A stretch of DNA of 14,947 nt from JAAZBI01 sp964461005 (GTDB taxonomy: Bacteria > Bacillota_I > Bacilli_A > RF39 > UBA660). Location of the stretch: positions 1 through 14,947 of the forward strand of contig CAYWQQ010000015.1 of NCBI GenBank assembly GCA_964461005.1, read 5' to 3'. A program made the position numbers and the translations under genes. The notes below the pieces were generated by a model. The model did not search any database. It was not told the DNA's origin and saw nothing but the letters and a program-made list of their open reading frames with translations. Below, in pieces: positions 1-8,600 of this stretch; position 1 is the first letter of the stretch, and each line of letters begins with the position of its first letter.

Positions 1-369
1 TTTTCCGGATTTGGTTATCGTGTTAATCCTGTGACAAGAGAAAGAGCATTGCATGAAGGAATAGATATATCAGGTCCAGGACACGGTTCTCCAATTTATG
101 CTGTAGCAGATGGAGTTGTTGTAACTTCTGGATGGCATGGCACTTATGGTAATTATATTGTTATCTCTCATGCCGATAACTTATATACTTTATATGCACA
201 CAATTCTTTATTATATGCTAAAGTAGGGCAATCTGTAAGAAAAGGCCAAATCATATCTTTAATGGGAAGTACAGGACGTTCAAGTGGTACCCATCTCCAT
301 TTTGGAGCATTTATGGGAATGCCACATCGTGGAGGAACAGTCTTTAATCCGTTACAATTATATAAATAG
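1..369 (+). CDS. M23 family (LytM-like) metallopeptidase, 5'-truncated by window edge
   Basis: This is the C-terminal part (122 residues) of a zinc endopeptidase that cleaves peptidoglycan stem or bridge peptides outside the cell. The frame is open from base 1, so the GTG at 31 is not the start and the N-terminus lies outside the window. The first visible residues (GFGYRVNP) form the opening strand of the M23 domain. The LHEGID motif gives zinc ligands H18 and D22 (counting from base 1), YAH supplies the usual extra active-site histidine, and HLHF gives H98 and H100. All expected catalytic residues are therefore present and the enzyme should be active. The protein ends soon after the domain with the usual FNPLQLY tail. 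The stop lies 16 bases before the next M23 gene, so the two are probably co-transcribed. What precedes the domain (signal peptide, coiled coil, SH3 or other) cannot be seen. Confidence 0.93.
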   Translation, partial: FSGFGYRVNPVTRERALHEGIDISGPGHGSPIYAVADGVVVTSGWHGTYGNYIVISHADNLYTLYAHNSLLYAKVGQSVRKGQIISLMGSTGRSSGTHLHFGAFMGMPHRGGTVFNPLQLYK

Positions 370-385
370 AGAAAGGAAGGATAAT

Positions 386-1573
386 ATGAAGAGACTTTTA
401 AGAATTGGTTTTGTATTTATTTTATTAGTAACAATATTTGTTCCTTCTTTTCAAGCTGAGGCTAAGACAGTTTTAGATTTAAAAAAAGAGTTACAAAATT
501 TATTAGATGAAAACAATAATTTAACTCAACAAATTAAATATACTGAATCTCAAATTAACAGTGCTCGAAATAACATTGTAAGATTAAGATCAGAAATACA
601 ACAAATTCAAAATGAATATGCTCAAACAGAAAAAGAAATAGCAGAATTAAATGTAAAAATATCAGACAAAGATATGGAAGCTAAAAACTTAATTTCATTT
701 TTACAAATGACTAGTAGTGATAATTTTTATTATGAATATATTGCTGGAGCTCAATCAATGACTGATTTTATTTATCGTTTAGCTGTATCTGAACAATTAT
801 TAGAACACAATAAAAAAGTTACTGTAGAAATGAATGAAATGATCAATCAAAATAATATTAAAAAGCAACAATTGACAAATGCTGAAAAAACATCAAAATC
901 TAAGATCACAGAATTAAATTCTAATTTAGCAGTTTTAGGTAGTAAAAAATCTGATTTATATGAGTTTAACATGTCTGTGGAAGAAGAAATAAAAGAATCT
1001 CAAAAGATTTTAAAAATGTATACTGATGCTGGCTGTAAAGATAATGATGATATTAGTACTTGTGCTCGATTACCTTTAGACACATCTTTTTGGAGGCCAC
1101 TAGAAACAGGCTGGGTTACATCATATTATGGTTGGAGAAGTCATCCGGTTTCAGGAACTTATAAATTTCATGATGGCCTTGATTTGGGTGGTAATAAACA
1201 AGTTTATTCTACTGCAGCAGGAAAAGTAGCAGCGATAGGATATAACCATTCAACCATGGGTAATTATATATACATTCATCATTTAGTAAATAACAAGTAT
1301 TATACTTCTGTGTATTTACATTTAAAGAGTGGTTCTATAAATGTTAGAGTTGGAGATATTGTTAGTAAAAATACAGTATTAGCAACTATGGGATCAACAG
1401 GCTTGTCAACTGGAAATCATTTGCATCTATCCATTGCCACAGGTAGAAGAGGTATTGATTATACAACTTATTCTACTTTTGTATCTCGTACAGTTGATCC
1501 TAAATCTTTAATTAATTTTCCAGCTGGAACAGGTTCAGCAAATAGCTGGACAAGTCGAACTAGAAAATATTAG
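386..1573 (+). CDS. Secreted coiled-coil M23 peptidase, EnvC/NlpD-like murein hydrolase (activator)
   Basis: The gene encodes 395 residues. The ATG at 386 is chosen because an AAAGGAAGG ribosome site lies just before it and because it starts a clean signal peptide: MKRLL, a hydrophobic core, and likely cleavage after QAEA near residue 25. Residues about 28-215 are a charged, Q/N/E/K-rich helical region that looks like a long coiled coil. Two cysteines follow in AGCKDNDDISTC, then the M23 domain begins near WVTSYYGWRSHP. The HDGLD motif gives H262 and D266, YLHL supplies another histidine, and HLHL gives H345 and H347. The zinc site is intact, so unlike E. coli EnvC it should be a hydrolase in its own right. 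This layout (coiled coil plus LytM) is typical of FtsEX-partner proteins at the division site, such as PcsB, CwlO or EnvC by analogy. FtsEX itself is not in view. A paralogous M23 gene lies directly upstream and an amino acid racemase follows 15 bases later. Confidence 0.93.
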   Translation: MKRLLRIGFVFILLVTIFVPSFQAEAKTVLDLKKELQNLLDENNNLTQQIKYTESQINSARNNIVRLRSEIQQIQNEYAQTEKEIAELNVKISDKDMEAKNLISFLQMTSSDNFYYEYIAGAQSMTDFIYRLAVSEQLLEHNKKVTVEMNEMINQNNIKKQQLTNAEKTSKSKITELNSNLAVLGSKKSDLYEFNMSVEEEIKESQKILKMYTDAGCKDNDDISTCARLPLDTSFWRPLETGWVTSYYGWRSHPVSGTYKFHDGLDLGGNKQVYSTAAGKVAAIGYNHSTMGNYIYIHHLVNNKYYTSVYLHLKSGSINVRVGDIVSKNTVLATMGSTGLSTGNHLHLSIATGRRGIDYTTYSTFVSRTVDPKSLINFPAGTGSANSWTSRTRKY

Positions 1574-1588
1574 AAAAGAGATGATTAT

Positions 1589-2764
1589 ATGTATCGAAAG
1601 ACATATGCGCAAGTTAATTTAGATAATTTAAAGAATAATCTTAATCAGATAATTAGTAATTCTAATTATCAATATTATTTTGGTGTAGTAAAAAGTAATT
1701 GTTATGGACATGGCAATTACATAATTAAAACTATGTTAGTAAATGGTATAAATTATTTAGCTGTATCTTCTTTAGATGAAGCGATGCTTATTAGAGAAGA
1801 TTATAAAGACGTACCTATTTTATGTTTAGAACCAGTTCATATTGAAGAACTAGAAATTTGTTCTAAAAATAATATTACGATTATAGTTTCAGATATTGAT
1901 TATTTTAATCAATTAATTAAAACTAAACACTTTTTAAAAGTTCATTTAAAGATAGATAGTGGAATGAATCGCTTAGGATTTAAAGATAAATCTGAAATTA
2001 AATTAGTATTTGATAAATTAATTAATAAAAAGAATATTGAGTTAGAAGGAATTTTCACTCATTTTGCATCAAACGGTATTTTAGATACTTTATATCAGAA
2101 TCAAGTTAAAAAGTTTTTAGAATTAACAAGTTTAATTGATTTAAATAAAATCAAGATAATTCATCTTGATAAGAGTACAAGTGGTTTTTTTCATAACAAA
2201 TTATCATTTTCTAATGGAATTAGATTAGGTATGATTATGTATGGTTATGTTTTTTATCCACCAAAGATTAACTCTTTTCGTGGAAAATTGAGAGGTTTAT
2301 ACCAAGTTTTATATAAAAAGAAAAACAACATTGTTGAATCTCATAATATTAATTTTTCTTTAAAACCATTGTTATCATTACATACTGAAGTTATCTCAAT
2401 AAAAAAAGTTTTTCCTGGAGAATCTTTAGGTTATTATCCAGGACCAGTTATTGATCAAGAAAAGATTATAGCTATATTACCAATTGGTTATGCTGATGGC
2501 TTTTTCAAAAAAAGTACTGGGGTAAATGTTTTAATAAATAGTAATAAATATAAAACCATTGGTACAATTTGTATGAATATGACTTTTGTTGAAGTTGATG
2601 AAAAAGTAAAAGTAGGAGATATGGTTACATTATTTGGAGATAAAATCAGATTAGTGGATTTAACTAATCATGCAGAAATAACTGTATATGAAGCGTTAGC
2701 AATGTTATCACCGTTATTACCTAGAGTATATTATGAAAATAATGAAATAGTAAAAACAAAATAG
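1589..2764 (+). CDS. alr: Alanine racemase-family PLP enzyme (fold type III)
   Basis: The 391-residue protein has the N-terminal TIM barrel and C-terminal beta domain expected of alanine racemases. K35 in VVKSNCYGHG is the probable Schiff-base lysine, with Y39 in the phosphate-contacting position. K121 and R128 in HLKIDSGMNRLGF match the family's active-site lysine and arginine. Y282 in ESLGYYPG is the probable second catalytic base, and PIGYADGF is the usual C-terminal signature. It should interconvert L- and D-alanine for the wall. Two features are unusual: N330 stands in ICMNM where the family usually has ICMD, and about 25 extra residues (including GKLRGLYQVLYKKK) lie between the RLGMIMYG segment and the C-terminal domain. 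A different substrate, such as serine, cannot be excluded. The start at 1589 follows an AAAAGAG ribosome site. The next gene is an ATP-grasp ligase 9 bases downstream, which suggests the D-amino acid product may feed that ligase. Confidence 0.88.
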   Translation: MYRKTYAQVNLDNLKNNLNQIISNSNYQYYFGVVKSNCYGHGNYIIKTMLVNGINYLAVSSLDEAMLIREDYKDVPILCLEPVHIEELEICSKNNITIIVSDIDYFNQLIKTKHFLKVHLKIDSGMNRLGFKDKSEIKLVFDKLINKKNIELEGIFTHFASNGILDTLYQNQVKKFLELTSLIDLNKIKIIHLDKSTSGFFHNKLSFSNGIRLGMIMYGYVFYPPKINSFRGKLRGLYQVLYKKKNNIVESHNINFSLKPLLSLHTEVISIKKVFPGESLGYYPGPVIDQEKIIAILPIGYADGFFKKSTGVNVLINSNKYKTIGTICMNMTFVEVDEKVKVGDMVTLFGDKIRLVDLTNHAEITVYEALAMLSPLLPRVYYENNEIVKTK

Positions 2765-2773
2765 GAGGAAGAC

Positions 2774-3979
2774 ATGGAAGTATTAATTTTAGGAACAGAT
2801 ATAAATTCTTATTATATGGCTCGTTGTTATCATGAACTATTTCATAAGAAAGCTCAATTAATTGGTCAAACTCCTATGGCTTTTACTGATTATAGTAATA
2901 TTTGCAATGTTTTTTGTTATGATAATTTATATGAAAGTGATTTAATCTTTAGAAAAACATTAATAGATTATGCTTCTCAAAAAGCAGAAAAAATTTTGTT
3001 AATTGCAACCAACGATCATTATGTAACCATGTTAATAAATAATCGTCGTTACTTGTCTAAATATTATGATTTTAATTATCCAACAAAAAGTATTGTTCAA
3101 AGTTTTTTATTAAAAGAAGTTTTTTATGAAAAATATAAAAATAGAGAATTAGATTTTCCTCAAACATTAATTTATGACTGCAATTCTAGAAAAAATGAAA
3201 AATGTGACTTCAAATATCCTATTATAATTAAACCTAGTGATGGCGTAGCATATCATGAATTAGATTTTAATGATCAAAGAAAAGTTTATAAAGTAAACGA
3301 TGAATTTGAATATAAAGATTCTATTCGTAAGATAAAAGAATCTGGTTATAAAGGTAAATTAATAGTTCAAGAATTTATACCTGGTGATGATACTTACTTA
3401 TATGAGTGTGTTTTATATATGTCTACTAAAGGGAAAGCTCAAGTAGCTTCTTTTGCAAAAGTAGCATTACAAGAACATACTAAAACAGCTATTGGTAATA
3501 GTACTGTTATTGTTAATGGTTATAATAATTTTCCTGGTTCAGAGGAAGTTGTAAATAATTTAAAAACATTTTTGGAAAAAATAAAATATACAGGTTTTGC
3601 TATAGCTGATATAAAATATGATATAAGAGATAATAAATATAAAATATTAGAAATAAATCCTCGCCATGGTCGAGGTAGTTACTATTTAACACCATTAGGA
3701 CATAATTTAGTTAAACATTTCATTGATGATATTTATCATAATCAAAATAAAAAATTTGTTTTATTAAAAGATAAATATGTTTTATCTTTTGTACCAAAAC
3801 AGATTATTAAAAAATATGTAAAAGATGAAGAATTCAAAAAAGAAATATTTAAGTTAATTAAAGAAAAAAAAGTTTCTAATCCTTTACAATATGATCAAGA
3901 TAAAAATTTAAAAAGAAAATTTTATTTATTATTAAGAAAAATAAATTATTTTAAAAAATATAAAAACAATCACTTTTAA
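2774..3979 (+). CDS. ATP-grasp carboxylate-amine ligase, D-aspartate ligase-like
   Basis: The 401-residue protein begins with a nucleotide-binding-like fold (VLILGTDINSYYMAR). The ATP-grasp core runs from about residue 95 to 330. K153 in YPIIIKPSDG is the expected ATP-phosphate lysine. VQEFIPGDD (E200) is the hinge/adenine segment, and LEINPRHGRG (E293, N295) provides the magnesium ligands. ATP-grasp ligases make an amide by activating a carboxylate as an acyl phosphate. The opening LGTDINxYxMAR and the overall length resemble the Enterococcus faecium Aslfm type, which adds D-aspartate to the lysine side chain of the cytoplasmic peptidoglycan precursor. That resemblance is from memory, not from a search. 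The gene sits between an alanine racemase-family enzyme and a lipid II flippase, which supports a wall precursor role. The exact amino acid added is unknown. A near-perfect AGGAGG site overlaps the upstream stop codon and fixes the start at 2774. The C-terminus (330-401) is lysine-rich and basic. Confidence 0.8.
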   Translation: MEVLILGTDINSYYMARCYHELFHKKAQLIGQTPMAFTDYSNICNVFCYDNLYESDLIFRKTLIDYASQKAEKILLIATNDHYVTMLINNRRYLSKYYDFNYPTKSIVQSFLLKEVFYEKYKNRELDFPQTLIYDCNSRKNEKCDFKYPIIIKPSDGVAYHELDFNDQRKVYKVNDEFEYKDSIRKIKESGYKGKLIVQEFIPGDDTYLYECVLYMSTKGKAQVASFAKVALQEHTKTAIGNSTVIVNGYNNFPGSEEVVNNLKTFLEKIKYTGFAIADIKYDIRDNKYKILEINPRHGRGSYYLTPLGHNLVKHFIDDIYHNQNKKFVLLKDKYVLSFVPKQIIKKYVKDEEFKKEIFKLIKEKKVSNPLQYDQDKNLKRKFYLLLRKINYFKKYKNNHF

Positions 3980-3988
3980 GGAGAAAAT

Positions 3989-5599
3989 ATGAAAAGAAGT
4001 ACATTTATGGAAGGCGCTTTTATTGCTACTTTCGGCATTTTTTTTGTGAAAATATTAGGGCTTTTATATGTAATTCCTTTTCATGCTTTAGTTGGTGAAA
4101 ATGGAGGAGCATTATATGGTTATGCATATAATATTTATGCTTTATTTTTATCAATATCAAGTGCAGGGTTTCCTTTTGCAGTTGCAAAAATAGTGAGTGA
4201 ATATACTGCTTTAGGGAGATACAAATCAGCTGATAAAGCATATGAAGTGTCTAAAAAAAGCATTTTAATCTTTTCAATTTTATCATTTCTAATTTTATTT
4301 ATTTTTGCACCTAGTTTTGCCAAAATAATTATTGGTAATGCAGGAACACCACAAGTTTTAAATGACATTGCCTTTGTAATTAGAATTGTCTCTTTATCAG
4401 TTTTAGTTGTTCCTCATCTTAGTATTACAAAAGGCTTTTTACAAGGTCATAGATATATTCAACCCAGAACAACAAGCCAAATTATTGAACAAATTGTCAG
4501 AATTGCTGTTATATTGTTAGGGGCTTTTTTATGTTTAAAAGTTTTTAATTTAGGTTTGACAAATGCCATTGGTGTTGCAGTTTTTGGATCGTTTGTGGGA
4601 GGCTTGGTAGCATTATTTTATTTACAAAGAAAAGTAAAAAAAGTTAAATCTCAAGAAGAAATAAATTATGATGAAACTGAAAAGGTGGCTTCTACAAAAA
4701 TTATATTAAAAAAGATTTTATCTTATTCAGTGCCTTTTATAATTATCAATGCGGCTTATAATTTATATACAAATGTCGATATGATTTTAGTATCAAGAAC
4801 GCTATTAGATATTTTAAAATATGATTTAAAATCAGTAGAATCAATCTTAAGTGTTTATACTACTTGGGGTGAAAAATTAAATATGATAGTTTTAACAATT
4901 TCATCAGGTGTAATTGTTTCGTTGATACCTAATATAGTTAAGTCATATACAAATAAAAATATGGATGATGTGAATAATAAATTTAATCGTTCTTTACAAT
5001 TTGTAATTTTTATATCTTTACCAATCACTATCTTTTTAAGCTTGTTGGTTGAACCAGTTTGGACATTGTTTTATGGACAAAGTCACTATGGTCCTTTAGT
5101 TTTTAAAGTTTTTGTTTTCACTGGATTTTTCAACGGTATATATAATATTGTTATGAATTCATTACAAGGATTAAGCAAATATAAATTAGTTTTAATTAGT
5201 GTTGGAGCTGGTTTATTACTAAATGTGGTATTAGATATTCCGTTCATGTTGCTATTTAACTCAATTGGCTTTGAACCTTATTATGGAGCTTCTATCGCTA
5301 CAATAACGGGATATTCTTTATCTTTATTTATAGCCTTAAAAATATTGCATAAAAAATATTGTTTTGATTATACAGCTACAAAAAACAAAATTTTTACTTC
5401 ATTATATTCAACGGCAATATTTATCATAATTATTCAAATATTAAAAATTTTTATTCCCACAAATTTAACAGCTCGCTTAATACAAATACCAATTTTAGCA
5501 GTTTATGGAGTTATTAGTTTTGGGATATATTTCTTGATTCTATATTTAAATGGAACACTAGGTGAAGTCTTTGGCAAAAGATTCCAAAGAAAAAAATAA
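3989..5599 (+). CDS. murJ: MurJ/YtgP-type lipid II flippase (MOP superfamily)
   Basis: This is a 536-residue polytopic membrane protein. Long hydrophobic stretches occur throughout, consistent with about 14 transmembrane helices. The N-terminus (KRSTFMEGAFIATFGIFFVKILGLLYVIPF) and the segments SSAGFPFAVAKIVSEY and TKGFLQGH are typical of the Firmicutes YtgP/SpoVB branch of the MOP exporters, and the length is close to B. subtilis YtgP (MurJ). The expected role is to flip undecaprenyl-linked lipid II across the cytoplasmic membrane. An alternative, given several paralogues in this branch, is export of another lipid-linked saccharide, or SpoVB if the organism sporulates. The ribosome site AAGGAG overlaps the stop of the ligase upstream, so translation is probably coupled. 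It is the last gene of the operon: a hairpin terminator begins at its stop codon. A charged cytoplasmic loop (KVKKVKSQEEINYDETEK) lies near residue 220. Confidence 0.9.
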   Translation: MKRSTFMEGAFIATFGIFFVKILGLLYVIPFHALVGENGGALYGYAYNIYALFLSISSAGFPFAVAKIVSEYTALGRYKSADKAYEVSKKSILIFSILSFLILFIFAPSFAKIIIGNAGTPQVLNDIAFVIRIVSLSVLVVPHLSITKGFLQGHRYIQPRTTSQIIEQIVRIAVILLGAFLCLKVFNLGLTNAIGVAVFGSFVGGLVALFYLQRKVKKVKSQEEINYDETEKVASTKIILKKILSYSVPFIIINAAYNLYTNVDMILVSRTLLDILKYDLKSVESILSVYTTWGEKLNMIVLTISSGVIVSLIPNIVKSYTNKNMDDVNNKFNRSLQFVIFISLPITIFLSLLVEPVWTLFYGQSHYGPLVFKVFVFTGFFNGIYNIVMNSLQGLSKYKLVLISVGAGLLLNVVLDIPFMLLFNSIGFEPYYGASIATITGYSLSLFIALKILHKKYCFDYTATKNKIFTSLYSTAIFIIIIQILKIFIPTNLTARLIQIPILAVYGVISFGIYFLILYLNGTLGEVFGKRFQRKK

Positions 5600-5622
5600 A
5601 GAGAAAGTTTACTTTCTTTTTT
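5598..5622 (+). terminator. Intrinsic terminator after murJ
   Basis: Bases 5598-5607 (AAAGAGAAAG) pair with 5612-5621 (CTTTCTTTTT) around the four-base loop 5608-5611. This gives ten pairs, one of them G-T. The right arm doubles as the T-tract. The stem is mostly A-T and so of modest strength. It starts inside the murJ stop codon, ends the cell wall operon and overlaps the -35 region of the polC promoter. Confidence 0.7.
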
Positions 5623-5640
5623 ATTAAAAAATGTTATAAT
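5613..5640 (+). promoter_or_regulatory. Extended -10 promoter for polC
   Basis: A perfect TATAAT lies at 5635-5640 with TG one base upstream (5632-5633), making an extended -10 element. The best -35 candidate at about 16 bp spacing is TTTCTT (5613-5618), which is weak and lies within the murJ terminator stem. Transcription would start near 5647, about 32 bases before the polC ATG, leaving a short leader that contains the GAGGTG ribosome site (5668-5673). Confidence 0.72.
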
Positions 5641-5678
5641 AAGAAAAGAGAATAAAAAGCAGATAATGAGGTGTCAAG

Positions 5679-8600
5679 ATGAATGAAAAATTAAAAGTTT
5701 TATTAGAAAAAATTGAATTAGATGAAAAAACCTATTCTTTTTTTATGGGTGGAAAAATAGATAAACTTTTAGTCGATAAAAACAAAAAAACTTGGCATTT
5801 TTTTATTACTTTAAAAGAAGTTTTAGATGTAAATTTATTAGTAGAATTTAAAGAAAGAATTATTAATACTTTTTCAGATTTAAAAGAAGTAGCTATAACT
5901 ATTAATTATCTAAATAACAACTATGAAAAACTTACTGATTATTTAAATTTAATTTTTAAAGAAATTAAATTAGACAAGATTTATGGCAACATAGAATATA
6001 CTTTTAATGATGAAATTTTACAAATAAGTGTCTTAAACAAAATTGAAGATAAAAAAATAAATAGTGTTAAAGAAAAAATAGAAAAACTATTTTTTGATTA
6101 TGGATTTAATATTAAAGTTAATACTTATATAAATGAAAACGAAAACAAATTATTAAAAGAAGAAATAAAACAAGAAACAACTGTTAAATCTAACACAAAA
6201 ATTAAAATAGACAATCCACTTTTAATTGGTAATGAAATTAAAACAAAAAGAATAACGCCCATAAATGATTTATTAATTAACGAAGACAATGTTGTTATAT
6301 CTGGCTATATCTTTTCTGCTGAATTTAAAGAAATTACAGGTAAAGATTTTAAAATAATTTTGTTAAAATTAAATGATAAGAATGATAGTGTAAATGCTAA
6401 ATATTTTACTAGAAATATTGTTGAATATGAAAAACTTCAAGAAAAATTAAAAGTAGGATTATGGGTAAAGATTAAAGGCAGTGTTCGCGAAGATAAATAT
6501 ATGAAAGATTTTGTTTTTAACATTACAGATTTAGAAATTATTCCCAATCCACAAATTAAAAAAACAGATACAGCTCCTATCAAAAGGGTAGAATTGCATA
6601 CTCATACTCATATGAGTCAAATGGATAGTGTTGTTAATGTTCTAGATTTAATTAATCGTTCAAAAGAATATGGTCACAAAGCTATTGCAATTACTGATCA
6701 CAATTGTTGTCAAGCTTTTCCAGAAGCATATTTAAAGACTAAAGATATTAAAATTATTTATGGTGTTGAGTTAAATATGATTGAGGATAAAATTGATATC
6801 GTTTTAAGAGAAACAGATGATTATTTAAAAGATACCACTTATGTTGTTTTCGACTTTGAAACAACTGGTTTTAATGCTACTTCTGGGGATTCAATTATTG
6901 AAGTTGGAGCAGTAAAATTATTAAATGGAGAAATAATAGATAGATTTCAAGAATTAATTAATCCTGGCAAAAAATTAGTAAGTGCTATTACTGAAGTAAC
7001 GGGTATTACTAATCAAGATTTAAAAGATAAGAGAAATGAAAAAGAAGTAATTACTGATTTTAAAAAATGGATAGGTAAATTACCTTTAATAGCTCATAAT
7101 GCTAAATTTGATATATCTTTCTTAGAAAGTGCTTATTATAAATATAATTTTCCACCTTTAGATAATACTGTAATTGATACTTTAGAATTAAGTAGGGCGC
7201 TTGAACCCAATGTGTTCAGGCATAGTTTGTCAGCTTTAGTTAAGAGATATGAAATTCCTTTTGATGAGGAATCTCATCATCGCGCTGATTATGATGCTGA
7301 AGCGACTGCATTAATTTTTGATAAGATGATTAAAAAATTAGATTCATTAAATTATGAAAAAATTTCGGATATGGAAAAATTAATTTCTAAAGATGAAATT
7401 TATAAATTTGGAAGAACATATCATATTAATTTGTTGGCTAAAAATCAAATAGGATTAAAAAATCTTTTTAAGTTAGTTTCTTTATCAAACACAAAATATT
7501 TTTATAAAACACCGAGAATTTTAAAGAGTGAAATTGAAAAAAATCGTGAAGGTTTATTAATTGGAAGTAGTTGTACTAATGGTGAGGTTTTTGTTTTATC
7601 TAAAAGCAAAAGTGATGAGGAATTAAATAATATAATCAGTTTTTATGATTATATTGAAGTTCAACCTTTAAGACAAGCTGAATACTTGTTACAGACAAAA
7701 GATTTTGCTAGTAGTGAAGATTTGAAAAATCATATTACAAAAATTATTGAGTTAGCAGATAAAAATAAGAAGCCGGTGGTAGCAACGGGAGATGTTCATC
7801 AATTAGATTTAGAAGATAAAATATATAGAGAAATCATTGTAAATCAAAAAGTTCCTGGTGGTGGTAGACACCCTTTAGCAAGGAGCGAAATAAAAAGCAT
7901 TCCTAGTCAACATTTTTTAACAACTGATGAAATGTTGGAAGAATTTAGTTTTTTAGATAAGAACAAGGCATTAGAAATCGTTGTTGAAAATACAATAAAA
8001 ATTGCTGATGAAATTGAAGATGTGATTATTATTAAAAATAGTAAGAAACCTTTATCTCCAAAGATGGAAAATTCAGATAAAATTGTTTGTGATTTGACAT
8101 ATGAAAAAGTTCATTCTATCTATGGTGAACCTTTACCTAAAATAATTGAGGAAAGAATTGAAAAAGAATTACACGGAATAATTAATGGTGGTTTTGATGT
8201 AATATATTTAATTGCTCAAATGTTAGTTAAAAAATCAAATGATGATGGTTATTTAGTAGGAAGTAGAGGTTCTGTGGGTTCTTCTTTAGTAGCTCATTTT
8301 ATGGGCATTACAGAAGTAAATCCTCTATCAGCACATTATGTTTGTCCTAAATGTAAAAAGAGTTTATTCGAAGAAGATGGAGTTTTACTGGGATCTAAAT
8401 ATGCAAGTGGATTTGATTTGCCTAATAAGAGATGTAGTTGTGGAACTATGTTTAAAAAAGAAGGCCAAGATATGCCATTTGCAACATTTTTAGGATTTGA
8501 CGCAGATAAAGTTCCAGATATAGATTTAAATTTTTCTGGTGATTATCAATCAAAAGCTCATGATTATGTAAGAGAAGTGTTTGGTAAAGATTATGTTTTT

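Noticed and set aside
31..33. GTG as start of the first M23 gene
   Set aside because: The frame is open to base 1 and encodes the conserved GFGYRVNP strand of the M23 domain before it, so the gene is truncated by the window and does not start here.
284..385. Upstream in-frame ATG extending the second M23 gene by 34 residues into the first gene
   Set aside because: It would overlap the preceding gene by 86 bases, has no ribosome site, and buries a clean signal peptide that starts at 386.
4026..4368. Minus-strand open frames opposite murJ
   Set aside because: They are low-complexity shadows of the AT-rich murJ coding sequence with no recognisable domain or ribosome site.
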